DNA of 64,000 nucleotides from Corynebacterium ciconiae DSM 44920 (GCF_030440575.1 NZ_CP047189.1:2480001-2544000); one strand, 5' to 3'. Counted from the first letter of the stretch, positions 16,414-25,226 are shown. Made by a program: numbers and translations. Notes: generated by a model from the sequence alone, not told the origin.

Positions 16414-17946
16414 TTAGTCCACCACCGGCATCACGAAGTGGGAGCCGGAGTGGGGGGTGAGCTCGGCGTCGTCCCGCACCCAGCGGGAGGTGACGGTCTT
16501 GGTCTTGGTGTAGAAGCGGAAGGCATCGGGGCCGTGCTGGTTCAGGTCGCCGAAGCCGGACGCCTTCCAGCCGCCGAAGGTGTGGTAGGCGATCGGCACC
16601 GGAATGGGCACGTTGATACCCACCATGCCCACGTGGACGCGGTGGGCGAAGTCACGGGCAGCGCCGCCGTTGCGGGTGAAAATGGACACTCCGTTGCCAT
16701 AGGCGTGCTCGGTGGGCAGGCGCAGGGCTTCGTCGATGCTGTCGGCGCGCACGATAGTGAGTACGGGCCCGAAGATCTCGTCGGTATAGATCGACATGTC
16801 TGTGGTGACGTGGTCGAAGAGGGTGGGCGCGAGATAGTAGCCGCCGCTGAGGTCCTCGCCCTTGAAGCTACTGTCGGTGGCGCCGCGCTCGCGGCCGTCC
16901 ACCACCAGCTCCGCGCCGGCCTCCACGCCGGCGTCAATATAGGAGCGCACACGCTCCACGGCGGAGGCGGCGACGAGCGGGCCGTAGTCGGCTTCTGGGT
17001 CGAGGCAGTGGCCCACCTTCAGCCCATCGATGCGCTCGACGAGCTTCTCGCGCAGGGCGGTGGCTGTCTCCTCGCCCACGGGCACCGCCACGGAGATAGC
17101 CATGCAGCGTTCTCCGGCCGAGCCATAGGCGGCGCCCACCAGGGCATCGGCCACCTCGTCGAGGTTGGCGTCGGGCAGGATGAGCATGTGGTTCTTGGCG
17201 CCGCCGAAGCATTGCGCGCGCTTGCCCGTCTCGGCGCAGCGAGTGTAGATGTGCTGGGCGATCGGGGTGGAGCCGACGAAACCGATGGCTTGGATCACCT
17301 CGGAGTCCAAGAGGGCATCCACGGATTCCTTGTCGCCATGCACCACATTGAGTACCCCGTCCGGCCCACCGGCCTCGGTGAAGAGTTTCGCCAGCATCAG
17401 CGGCACGGAGGGGTCACGCTCGGAGGGTTTGAGAATGAAGGCGTTGCCGGCGGCCAAGGCCGGGCCGGCCTTCCACAGCGGGATCATGGCGGGGAAGTTG
17501 AAGGGGGTGATCCCGGCGACCACGCCGAGGGGCTGGCGCATGGAGTAGGTATCCACCCCGGTGCCGACGGAGTCGGAGAACTCGCCCTTGAGGAAGTGCG
17601 GGGCGCCGAGGGATACCTCCACTACTTCCAGGCCACGCTGCACATCGCCCTTGGCGTCTTCGAAGGTTTTGCCGTGTTCGAGCGATAGCGCTGTGGCCAA
17701 CTCGTCCATGTGCTCATTGATGAGCTGAATCCACGCCATGAGCACACGCATGCGCTTTTGGGGATTAAGCTGCGCCCATTCGGGCTGGGCGGCGCGGGCG
17801 TTGTCGATGGCTTCGTGCACATCGGCGGCGCTTGCCAGCCGCACCTGCGCTTGGACGGTGCCGGTGGAGGGGTTCATCACGTCCTGGGTGGCGGTGGAGC
17901 TGCCCTCCCACTCGCGGCCTCCGACGTAGTGATTGATGGTCTTCAT
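16414..17946 (-). CDS. mmsA: Methylmalonate-semialdehyde dehydrogenase (CoA-acylating)
   Basis: A 510-residue aldehyde dehydrogenase of the MmsA/IolA type. Visible features are ITPFNFPAMIPLWKAGPALA, the cofactor-site FVGSTPIAQHIY, and the active-site cysteine in GERCMAISVAVPVG. The enzyme converts (methyl)malonate semialdehyde to propionyl- or acetyl-CoA with NAD+ and CoA. Start at ATG 17946 with AAAGGAGA upstream; the open frame extends upstream without a ribosome site. The downstream mmsB points to valine catabolism rather than inositol use, since no other inositol-degradation gene is present. Confidence 0.9.
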   Translation of the reverse strand: MKTINHYVGGREWEGSSTATQDVMNPSTGTVQAQVRLASAADVHEAIDNARAAQPEWAQLNPQKRMRVLMAWIQLINEHMDELATALSLEHGKTFEDAKGDVQRGLEVVEVSLGAPHFLKGEFSDSVGTGVDTYSMRQPLGVVAGITPFNFPAMIPLWKAGPALAAGNAFILKPSERDPSVPLMLAKLFTEAGGPDGVLNVVHGDKESVDALLDSEVIQAIGFVGSTPIAQHIYTRCAETGKRAQCFGGAKNHMLILPDANLDEVADALVGAAYGSAGERCMAISVAVPVGEETATALREKLVERIDGLKVGHCLDPEADYGPLVAASAVERVRSYIDAGVEAGAELVVDGRERGATDSSFKGEDLSGGYYLAPTLFDHVTTDMSIYTDEIFGPVLTIVRADSIDEALRLPTEHAYGNGVSIFTRNGGAARDFAHRVHVGMVGINVPIPVPIAYHTFGGWKASGFGDLNQHGPDAFRFYTKTKTVTSRWVRDDAELTPHSGSHFVMPVVD

Positions 17947-18076
17947 GGGACTCTCCTTTGCTCGAAGGTGCTCTACACCACACCCTAGTGAGTCCCTAGT
18001 CACATTCCCAGTGTTTGTGCGATAGTGAACACCATTTACCCCACGCGCAGACCAGCCGCCCCTCACGCACAGAAAA

Positions 18077-18103
18077 ACCCGCCCCTGACGCACAGGGGCG
18101 GGT
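18077..18103 (-). terminator. Rho-independent terminator of katA
   Basis: Perfect 11-bp stem between ACCCGCCCCTG (18077-18087) and CAGGGGCGGGT (18093-18103) with a 5-nt loop. On the minus strand it is followed by TTTTTCT, a classic terminator 14 bp after the katA stop. Confidence 0.88.
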
Positions 18104-18116
18104 GAATCAGTCAGGT

Positions 18117-19664
18117 TTAGCTCTGGGTGAAGAGCTCCTTGACGCGCTGGGAGAGGTTGGGATCAACCTTGGCCCAGTAGTCGTAGACCTGCTGCTCTAC
18201 TTGGGCGCTCACACCAGCCATGGCGCGGGCGATATTGCCGGCCATGCGCTCGCGGGCGGCGTCGTCCAGCACCTCGCGGTAGAGGATGCCGGGCTGGACA
18301 AAGTCATCATCCTCGGGGTGCTGCACATAGGCGCCTCGGGTGAAGTCGGTGCCGTGGGTGTCATCCCACAGTCCGAGGTCTCCAGCCACGCCCACGGTCA
18401 CGCCGGAGCCGGAGGTCTCCTTATCGTCACCCTCGCCGGCACCCTTGGCGTAGGCATTCGGGGAGTAGACGGCATCCGAGGGATCGTTGAACTCATAGGC
18501 CATGGCGCCATCCTTGGCGTAGGTGTTCACCTGGTTCAGCGGCCGGTTCACGGGCAGCTGGTGGGCGTTGGCGCCTACGCGGTAGCGCACAGCGTCGGCA
18601 TAGGCGAAGCTGCGGGCGATGAGCATCTTGTCCGGGCTGAAGCCAATGCCGCGCACCACGTTGCTGGGCTCGAAGGAAGCCTGCTCGATCTGGGCGAAGA
18701 AGTTCTTCGGGTTGCGGTTGAGCTCGAAGTATCCGACATCGATGAGCGGGTAGTCCTTCTGAGACCACACCTTGGTGAGGTCGAAGGGGTTCCAGCGGTA
18801 GTTCTCGGCCTCGTCCAGAGGCATGATCTGCACCTTGACGTCCCAGCGCGGGTAGTCGCCGCGCTCGATGGCCTTGAACAGATCCTCGCGGGAGGTATCG
18901 GTGTTAGCACCCACGGCAGCCTCAGCCTCGGCATCGGTCCAATAGTCCCAGCCCTGCTGGGTCTTGAAGTGGTACTTCACCCAGAAGCGCTCGCCGTCCT
19001 CGTTGACCCACTGGTACGTGTGGGAGCCGAAGCCATCCATGTGACGGAAGTTGGTGGGAATACCGCGGTCACCCATGAGATAAGCCACCTGGTGGGCGGA
19101 CTCGGGCGTGCGGGTCCAGAAGTCCCACTGCATATCCGCATCGCGCAGGCCAGTGTCCGGCAGGCGCTTCTGGGAGCGGATGAAGTCGGGGAACTTCATC
19201 CCATCGCGAATGAAGAAGACCGGGGTGTTGTTGCCCACCAAGTCGTAGTTGCCCTCTTGGGTGTAGAACTTCAGGGCAAAGCCGCGCACGTCGCGCCAGC
19301 CGTCCGGGGAGCCCTGCTCGCCAGCGACAGTGGAAAAGCGCGCCAGCATCGGGGTCACACGCCCGGGCTGGAAGAGGTCGGCACAGGTGTAACGGGAGAT
19401 GTCCTCGGTAATGTGCAGCTCACCGAAGGCGCCAGAGCCCTTGGCGTGCACCACACGCTCGGGCACGCGCTCGCGGTTGAAGTGGGCGAGCTTCTCAAAG
19501 AGGTGCACGTCGCGCATATCGACGCTCCCCTGACGGCCCTGGGTAACCGAGTGGTTTTCGCTGATCACATTGGCGCCGTTGAGGCGAGTGGTCTGCTCGC
19601 CGCCGGGGGTACGGGCGCCGCCGTTGACAATGGCATCAAGATCGGGATTGTGCTGTTCAGCCAT
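18117..19664 (-). CDS. katA: Monofunctional haem catalase
   Basis: A 515-residue small-subunit catalase. The distal histidine lies in RVVHAKGSGAFGELH (about residue 70), the asparagine region in GNNTPVFFIRDGMKFPDF, and the proximal haem tyrosine in RSFAYADAVRYRVG near residue 350. It breaks down hydrogen peroxide in the cytoplasm. Start at ATG 19664 behind GGAGG. Divergent from sigC, the arrangement also known in C. glutamicum. A promoter with -35 TTGGAA and -10 TATAGT lies 60-90 bp upstream. Confidence 0.96.
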   Translation of the reverse strand: MAEQHNPDLDAIVNGGARTPGGEQTTRLNGANVISENHSVTQGRQGSVDMRDVHLFEKLAHFNRERVPERVVHAKGSGAFGELHITEDISRYTCADLFQPGRVTPMLARFSTVAGEQGSPDGWRDVRGFALKFYTQEGNYDLVGNNTPVFFIRDGMKFPDFIRSQKRLPDTGLRDADMQWDFWTRTPESAHQVAYLMGDRGIPTNFRHMDGFGSHTYQWVNEDGERFWVKYHFKTQQGWDYWTDAEAEAAVGANTDTSREDLFKAIERGDYPRWDVKVQIMPLDEAENYRWNPFDLTKVWSQKDYPLIDVGYFELNRNPKNFFAQIEQASFEPSNVVRGIGFSPDKMLIARSFAYADAVRYRVGANAHQLPVNRPLNQVNTYAKDGAMAYEFNDPSDAVYSPNAYAKGAGEGDDKETSGSGVTVGVAGDLGLWDDTHGTDFTRGAYVQHPEDDDFVQPGILYREVLDDAARERMAGNIARAMAGVSAQVEQQVYDYWAKVDPNLSQRVKELFTQS

Positions 19665-19723
19665 GGGTCCTCCTCAAAGGATTTTTTAATAGGCATCGTC
19701 TAATTGATGCCCGCTGCCTCATA

Positions 19724-19751
19724 ACTATACCCATTGTATCTGAAATTCCAA
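19724..19751 (-). promoter_or_regulatory. Predicted katA promoter
   Basis: On the minus strand, TTGGAA (19746-19751) and TATAGT (19724-19729) are separated by 16 bp. Downstream, GGCATC (19692-19697) and GATGCC (19706-19711) form an inverted repeat within the leader that could bind a regulator. Confidence 0.5.
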
Positions 19752-19780
19752 TTAATTGTCGTCCAACCGATAGGCATTAC

Positions 19781-19800
19781 TGAAGGCAAGCCTTAGTTCG
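19781..19800. promoter_or_regulatory. Possible DtxR-like iron box near sigC
   Basis: AAGGC-AA-GCCTT with flanking TAG resembles half of the corynebacterial DtxR palindrome (TTAGGTTAG / CTAACCTAA), just upstream of the sigC -10. The match is partial, and other palindrome-binding regulators are possible. Confidence 0.3.
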
Positions 19801-19827
19801 CGGCACGCTTTGCTAGGATCATCAGGT

Positions 19828-20406
19828 ATGAGACCACCCGCCGGCGCAGGGCAGAACGAGCGCGATGACGAGCACGTCACCGAACTCGCACTCGCCGCTG
19901 GGCGCGGCAACAAGGCCGCCCTCACCGAGTTCATCCAAGCCACCCAGGCGGATGTGTGGCGGCTACTCGCCCACCTAGCGGGGCGCGACCATGCCGATGA
20001 CCTCACCCAAGAAACCTATCTGCGGGTGATGAAAGCGCTGCCTAAGTTTGCCGCCAAGTCCAGCGCCCATACCTGGCTGTTGTCGCTCGCGCGCCGCGTG
20101 TGGGTCGATAGCGTGCGCCACGATATGGCCCGCCCCCGCAAATCCATCACCGAGATCGACGATGTCCCCCGCTCCACCACCCCGGCCGCGTGGTCCGAGT
20201 GGATCGACGCCCGCATGGTCATGGACAAACTTTCCCCCGATCGCCGCGAGGCCCTCATTCTCACCCAGGTGCTGGGCTACACCTACGAGGAGGCGGCCAA
20301 GATCGCCGGCTGCCGCGTGGGCACCATCCGCTCCCGGGTGGCACGCGCCCGGCAGGACATGATCGCCGCCACCGCCACCCAGGATTTCTCCGCCCGCAGC
20401 TCCTAG
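19828..20406 (+). CDS. sigC: ECF sigma factor, SigC type
   Basis: A 192-residue group-IV sigma factor. Region 2 spans residues 17-90 (RDHADDLTQETYLRVMKALP), and region 4 residues 125-180 (REALILTQVLGYTYEEAA, then GCRVGTIRSRVARARQDM). Position next to katA matches sigC of C. glutamicum, whose product responds to respiratory-chain/copper-haem defects and drives cytochrome genes. That role is transferred knowledge, not visible here. ATG 19828 lies 8 nt after TAGGAT, suggesting a leaderless message. No anti-sigma gene is adjacent. Confidence 0.82.
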   Translation: MRPPAGAGQNERDDEHVTELALAAGRGNKAALTEFIQATQADVWRLLAHLAGRDHADDLTQETYLRVMKALPKFAAKSSAHTWLLSLARRVWVDSVRHDMARPRKSITEIDDVPRSTTPAAWSEWIDARMVMDKLSPDRREALILTQVLGYTYEEAAKIAGCRVGTIRSRVARARQDMIAATATQDFSARSS

Positions 20407-21656
20407 CGCTTCGAGGCGTAGTAGCGCCCCATGAACTCCTCGCGGAACTCGTAGTAGTAGCCGCCGTTGAGCGCCGCCCGGATGCGGTCCACGAGCCCCA
20501 CCATGAAGTACAGATTGTGCATGGTGCATAGGGTGCCGGCGAGGAATTCCTTGGCCTTGAGCAGATGGTGGATATAGGCGCGGGAGTAGTTCTCGCTCAC
20601 ATAGCCGCCGAGCTCCTCATCGATGCCGCTGAAGTCGCGCTTGAAGCGGGCGGCGGCAAGATTCATTCGTCCATCGAGGGTGTAGACCCCGCCGCGGCGG
20701 CCCAGGCGGGTCGGCGCCACACAGTCGAAGGTATCGGCCCCGGCCTCCACGGCGGTGAAAATATCGTCAGGCTCGGAGATTCCGAGCAGGTGGCGGGGTC
20801 GATCCTCCGGTAGCTCATCGCACACCCAGCCCACAATGGTGCCGAGGTTCTCTTTCTCCAGGGCCCCGCCGATGCCGTAGCCACCGAAGCCGCGCTGGCC
20901 GGCGGCCTCCTGCTCATCCGACAGCTGCACCAACCCTCGGGCGGCCTGGCGCCGCAGGTCCTCGTATTGGGCGCCTTGCACTACCCCCCACAGGGATTGC
21001 TCGGGCCGGTGGCTGCGCTCCTCAGATAGCCGCTCGTGTTCGAGCAGGCAGCGCTTGGCCCAGCGGTGGGTGCGTGCCACCGATTGTTCCTGGTAGTCGC
21101 GGGTATCGATGAGGGTGGTGAGCTCGTCGAAGGCGAACATGATGTCCGCGCCCAGCTGGTGCTGGATCTGCATGGACACCTCAGGGGTGAAGCGATGCTT
21201 GGAGCCGTCGATAACGGAGCGGAAATCCACGCCGTCCTCATCCACCAGCGCCATGCGATCCTTCTTGCGGGCACGGATATCCTCAGCGTTCAGCCCGGAG
21301 GTATCCATGGCCAAGACCTTCTTAAAGCCCACGCCGAGGCTCATTACCTGGAATCCGCCGGAGTCGGTGTAGGTGGGGCCGTGCCAGTTTTCGAAGGCGG
21401 CCACGCCCCCGGCCTCGTCCACGATGTCGGGCCCGGGCTGCAGATAGAGGTGGTAAGCGTTGGAGAGGATGGCCTGCGCCCCGCTGAGCCGGATCTGCTC
21501 TGGGGTCAGTGTCTTCACGGTGGCTTTGGTAGCCACGGGGATGAACGCGGGCGTGGCAATATCGCCGTGCGGGGTGTGAATCACCCCGGCGCGACCGTGC
21601 TGGCCCTCGAGGCGACTGGTGATGTCAAAGTAGTTCATGGCGGTTTCTCTTTTCAT
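20403..21656 (-). CDS. tgt: tRNA-guanine transglycosylase homologue lacking zinc cysteines
   Basis: A 417-residue TGT-fold protein. It keeps the base-binding TDSGGFQVMSLG and the nucleophile aspartate in FDCVAPTR (about residue 311), plus the NYSRAYIHHL and TMHNLYFM segments. However, the stretch that normally carries the zinc ligands (CxCxxC before NYSRAY) reads EELGGYVSEN at residues 347-356, with no cysteine; only the histidine ligand remains. The substrate loop GGLAxGE is GGALEKE. The family swaps guanine-34 of certain tRNAs for queuine or a precursor; here the substrate may differ. ATG 21638 is an alternative start. It follows the MMPL gene by 2 bp. Confidence 0.82.
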   Translation of the reverse strand: MKRETAMNYFDITSRLEGQHGRAGVIHTPHGDIATPAFIPVATKATVKTLTPEQIRLSGAQAILSNAYHLYLQPGPDIVDEAGGVAAFENWHGPTYTDSGGFQVMSLGVGFKKVLAMDTSGLNAEDIRARKKDRMALVDEDGVDFRSVIDGSKHRFTPEVSMQIQHQLGADIMFAFDELTTLIDTRDYQEQSVARTHRWAKRCLLEHERLSEERSHRPEQSLWGVVQGAQYEDLRRQAARGLVQLSDEQEAAGQRGFGGYGIGGALEKENLGTIVGWVCDELPEDRPRHLLGISEPDDIFTAVEAGADTFDCVAPTRLGRRGGVYTLDGRMNLAAARFKRDFSGIDEELGGYVSENYSRAYIHHLLKAKEFLAGTLCTMHNLYFMVGLVDRIRAALNGGYYYEFREEFMGRYYASKR

Positions 21657-21668
21657 GCTTATCGACGC
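21657..21668 (+). repeat. GCTTATCGACGC element at a gene junction
   Basis: Exact copy lying between tgt and the MMPL gene. Its TTA supplies the TAA stop of the MMPL gene on the minus strand. Confidence 0.8.
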
Positions 21669-24070
21669 TCACTCGCCGCCGATTCCATCTCTTTTTCTAG
21701 GCTGGATCCTTCCACATCCAGCGAGGGCAGGATCCGATCGAGCCAGCGCGGCATCCACCAGGTGGCCCTACCCAAAAGGAACATCGTGGCGGGGACGAGG
21801 GCCATGCGGATGAGGAAGGCGTCGACAAGCACGGCGACGCCGAGGGCGAAACCGAAGATCTTCACAAAGGGCAGCGGCTGAGTGATGTTGGCGAAGAACA
21901 CCGCCATCATGATCAGCGCGGCGGCGGTGACCACCCGTGAGCCCAGCAGGAAGCCCTGAACGGTGGAGGCATCCACCACGCTGAATCCGGTGGTGTTGTC
22001 CTCGGGGTGTTTACGCAGGGAGATATAGCGCTCGCGCATGCGGGTAACGAGGAAGACCTGATAGTCCATGGCCAGACCGAAGGTGACGCCGATAAGGAAG
22101 ATCGGCATGAAGGAAATGATGGGACCTGGGGTGTCCACAATGCCCCACAGACCTTGCTGCCAGAACAGGATGGTGGTGCCGAAGGCGGCGCCCACGCTTA
22201 AGAGGAAGCCGAGGCCGGCCACAAGCGGCACCATGAGTGAACGGAACACCATGAGCAGCAAGATGATGGCCAGCCCCACCACCACGGATAGATAAATGGG
22301 CATGGCGTGATCCAGCTTGGTGGTCACGTCTTGCTGCACGGCGGTCAGGCCAGTGATGCCGATGTCGATGCCGAGGCTGCGGCGCAGATCCTCCGCTTGG
22401 GAGCGCAGCGCGTGCAGCAGCTCGGTGGTGAGCGGATCCGTGGGGCCTAGCCGTGGGGTCACCAAGATCTGGGCGGAGGTACCTGCCTCGTTCACCCGCA
22501 CTACCTGAGCGTGGGCTACATCGGCATTGGCATTAAACTTCTCCGCCGCCATCTGATAAGTCAACGGGGCAACTTGCTCCACACTGGCATCCTCGGGCAC
22601 GTGGGCGGCTGCCCGGTAGGGGCCGAGCACCGGCGCCTGGGTGTTCATGTGGCTGAGATCCATCACCACGAGGAAGGGGGCGTTTTTGCCCTCTCCGAAG
22701 CCCTCGGCCAGCAAGTCGGCGGACTTACGCTGGGTGGTGTCGCGCTCCGCCACCGAGTCCGAGGGCAGGGCCAGATCGAGATTGGTCACGGGAATGCTGA
22801 GCGCGCTCAAACCAATGGTCACCGCCGCCAGCACGAGGGCGGGATAGCGCTGCACTTTAGTGATGTAGCGATATGCCAGCCCAGAGGTGCGCTGATAGGA
22901 GGGGCCCTCGCTGCGCTTCTTCTTTCTCAGCCCAGGAAGTTTGAGCCCAAAGACCCGCCCTTTGAGCACCCCGAGCAGCGCGGGGATGAAGGTGAGGGCG
23001 ATCAGCACGGCCACAAACACCGTGCCCGCAGCGGCGATACCCATCCAAGAAAGGAAAGGAATCTTCGCAATAGTCAGCGCGGCCAAGGCGATGATCACGG
23101 TCAGTCCCGCAAACACTACCGCCGATCCGGCCGTGCCGAGGGCCATACCGGCGGATTCCTCCAGCGACTGTTCCTCGCCCTTTTCCTCTAACTCGGCCCG
23201 GTAGCGGGACAGGATAAACAGGGCATAGTCGATGCCCACGGCCAAACCGAGCATGAGAGCCAGCACCGGCGTGATGTTATTCAGATCCACCACGGCGGTG
23301 CCCAGCACAATTCCTAGGGCGCCGATGCCCACCCCGATGACGGCGGTGATCAGCGGCATCCCGGCGGCCACCACGGAGCCGAAGGTAAATAGCAGCACGA
23401 TTAACGCCACCCCCAGCCCGATCATCTCGGCCTTGGACTGCACCTCGATCGGCTCGGCAAAGCCTGGGCCGCCCGCCTCCACGGTGATGCCGGCCTCTCG
23501 GCCCAGTTCGATGGCTTTGTTCACCGCATCGCGCTGATCTTGGTTCACATCTCCCGGCGCGGGAGCGTCGAAGGCGAAACGGGTGGTGCCAATGGTGCCG
23601 TCATCGCTGAGCACCCGCAGGAAGTAGGCGTTGGTTTCCGCCAGCTCGCGCGGCAGACCCTTGTCCACGGACTGCTCCACCACGCCGTCAATGAGCTTGG
23701 GGTTCACATCTACCGGGTTGCCGAAGGTGCGTTCCTCGGCGGCCTCGGGAAGATCGGCGCGCAAGGAATCGATGACTTTCTGGATGGCCTCGTGATTCTT
23801 CGGATCCGCGAGTTTCTCCCCTGGTGGGGCTTGAAAAACCAGGTCCACGTCGGTGGCGAAACCGGGGGAGACGCCGCCTTCAAAGTTGTTCGCCATCATC
23901 TGCCCCGCCTCGCTGGAGGGCATATCGGGAATCGAGAAGGCATCATCGAAGCCTTGTTGGAAGCTCACCGCGCTCACGCCAACGGCCGCCAAGATACCCA
24001 CCCACAGCAGAATCACGATCCACTTCAACCGAAAGCACAGTTTGCCGAGGTGATATAGGAACTTCGCCAC
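21659..24070 (-). CDS. MMPL-family RND transporter
   Basis: An 803-residue protein with the two-fold MMPL/RND layout: one N-terminal helix, a large outer loop (residues 40-175), five to six helices, a second outer loop (about 420-550) and a further group of helices. The GIDYALFILSRYRAELEEKG and FGLAMDYQVFLVTRMRERY segments are the conserved motifs with the proton-relay aspartate and tyrosine. Corynebacterial homologues (CmpL) export trehalose mycolates or other lipids; the substrate here is not determined. GTG 24070 preferred, with GAAAGAAGA upstream. Probably co-transcribed with tgt, which starts 2 bp after its stop. Confidence 0.88.
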   Translation of the reverse strand: MAKFLYHLGKLCFRLKWIVILLWVGILAAVGVSAVSFQQGFDDAFSIPDMPSSEAGQMMANNFEGGVSPGFATDVDLVFQAPPGEKLADPKNHEAIQKVIDSLRADLPEAAEERTFGNPVDVNPKLIDGVVEQSVDKGLPRELAETNAYFLRVLSDDGTIGTTRFAFDAPAPGDVNQDQRDAVNKAIELGREAGITVEAGGPGFAEPIEVQSKAEMIGLGVALIVLLFTFGSVVAAGMPLITAVIGVGIGALGIVLGTAVVDLNNITPVLALMLGLAVGIDYALFILSRYRAELEEKGEEQSLEESAGMALGTAGSAVVFAGLTVIIALAALTIAKIPFLSWMGIAAAGTVFVAVLIALTFIPALLGVLKGRVFGLKLPGLRKKKRSEGPSYQRTSGLAYRYITKVQRYPALVLAAVTIGLSALSIPVTNLDLALPSDSVAERDTTQRKSADLLAEGFGEGKNAPFLVVMDLSHMNTQAPVLGPYRAAAHVPEDASVEQVAPLTYQMAAEKFNANADVAHAQVVRVNEAGTSAQILVTPRLGPTDPLTTELLHALRSQAEDLRRSLGIDIGITGLTAVQQDVTTKLDHAMPIYLSVVVGLAIILLLMVFRSLMVPLVAGLGFLLSVGAAFGTTILFWQQGLWGIVDTPGPIISFMPIFLIGVTFGLAMDYQVFLVTRMRERYISLRKHPEDNTTGFSVVDASTVQGFLLGSRVVTAAALIMMAVFFANITQPLPFVKIFGFALGVAVLVDAFLIRMALVPATMFLLGRATWWMPRWLDRILPSLDVEGSSLEKEMESAASERR

Positions 24071-24209
24071 AGTATCTTCTTTCCGCTTCGTATCCAGCGT
24101 GGGGTGGGCTCGGCCAGCGCACAACGCGGCGGCACTGTCCCATTCATGCTAGTCAACAACGTGGACACGTACGTAACCGCATGGTTTTTTCGATACGCTG
24201 AACACTACG

Positions 24210-25226
24210 ATGACTTCCCCCTCTGGGCGGCGCCGCCGCGAACCCCCCTTGCCTGTGAAAGATGGCCTCTCCCCTTCCCGCGTCCGGCTGCCGGACACCG
24301 CGGGCGGGCCGATCAGCGCCCTGGAGTTCCTCACCGAGGTGGTACTCAGCCAGCGCCACCGCCACCCTGAGGATGATGAGGCGGCCGTGCTCGCCCGCTT
24401 TCGCCGCGGCGAAGTGGTCTCCCCTACCGGCCGCGCCTACGCCCCCGAGGACTTGGTGAGCGTGGGCGCCGATGTGTGGTTCTACCGCACCCCCGCCCCA
24501 GAGACGCCGATCCCTTTCGACTGCCGCATCCTGCACCATGACGAGAACCTGCTGGTCGTGCACAAACCGGCGTTTATGTCCACGATGCCGCGCGGACGCC
24601 ACATCACCGAAACCGCCACCGTGCGGCTGCGCCGCTCCACCGGCAACATGGATCTGGTGCCGGCCCACCGCCTCGATCGCCTCACCTCCGGCATCTTGAT
24701 GTTCACCACCCGACCCGAGGTGCGCGGCGCCTACCAGCGCCTTTTCGCCGAGCGGGCGGTGGACAAGCGCTATGAGGCCATCGCCCCGCTGCGCCCCGAG
24801 ATCACCCCACAGACGCTGTGGCGTTCGCACATTCATAAAACCCCTGGCGAGATTCAGGCGGTTGAGCTGGCCGACGCCGCCATCAACGCCATCACTGAGG
24901 TGGCAGCCGTGACCCCGCTTCAGGCATTCGAGCAGTACCACCTCGAGCGCGATTATGGCCCCCAGCCCCCACTAGCCCGCTACACACTTCATCCTCACAC
25001 CGGCCGCACCCATCAGTTGCGCCTGCACATGTGCCACGCCGGCGCGCCGATCCTCGGCGATCCTTTCTATCCGCATGTTCATCCCGACACAGCCGAGAAC
25101 TACTCCACCCCTTTGCAGCTGTGTTCCACCCACCTTGGCTTCACTGATCCCTTCACTGGGCAGCGGCGTTGTTTTGATACCAATATGAAAATAGAAGCGT
25201 CGACACGCTACAATACGATCGTATGA
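24210..25226 (+). CDS. RluA-family pseudouridine synthase
   Basis: A 338-residue enzyme with the catalytic HRLDRLTSGIL motif (the Asp attacks uridine) near residue 149 and the C-terminal HTGRTHQLRLHMCHAGAPILGDPFYP signature of the RluA/RluC/RluD group. It isomerises uridine in rRNA or tRNA; the target position cannot be deduced. An atypical 85-residue N-terminal part resembles an S4-like region. ATG 24210 has no good ribosome site and lies 10 nt after TACGCT, compatible with a very short leader. The promoter of the next ABC operon lies within its last 30 bp. Confidence 0.88.
   Translation: MTSPSGRRRREPPLPVKDGLSPSRVRLPDTAGGPISALEFLTEVVLSQRHRHPEDDEAAVLARFRRGEVVSPTGRAYAPEDLVSVGADVWFYRTPAPETPIPFDCRILHHDENLLVVHKPAFMSTMPRGRHITETATVRLRRSTGNMDLVPAHRLDRLTSGILMFTTRPEVRGAYQRLFAERAVDKRYEAIAPLRPEITPQTLWRSHIHKTPGEIQAVELADAAINAITEVAAVTPLQAFEQYHLERDYGPQPPLARYTLHPHTGRTHQLRLHMCHAGAPILGDPFYPHVHPDTAENYSTPLQLCSTHLGFTDPFTGQRRCFDTNMKIEASTRYNTIV
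25209..25224 (+). promoter_or_regulatory. ABC operon promoter with 12-bp palindrome
   Basis: A -10-like TACAAT (25209-25214) overlaps the perfect palindrome ATACGATCGTAT (25213-25224), just before the ABC ATPase gene and inside the end of the pseudouridine synthase gene. A dimeric repressor bound here would block transcription; no regulator gene is adjacent. Confidence 0.55.

Noticed and set aside
15607..17688. Very long open frame (693 codons) on + opposite mmsB and mmsA
   Set aside because: It is the antisense shadow of two well-conserved enzymes; its Gly/Ala/His/Val-rich product matches no family and has no ribosome site.
18077..18103. GC-rich palindrome as an operator for mmsA
   Set aside because: Its orientation and the T run show that it is the katA terminator.
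18015..19703. 562-codon frame opposite katA
   Set aside because: Antisense shadow caused by high third-position GC; it also runs through the katA terminator.
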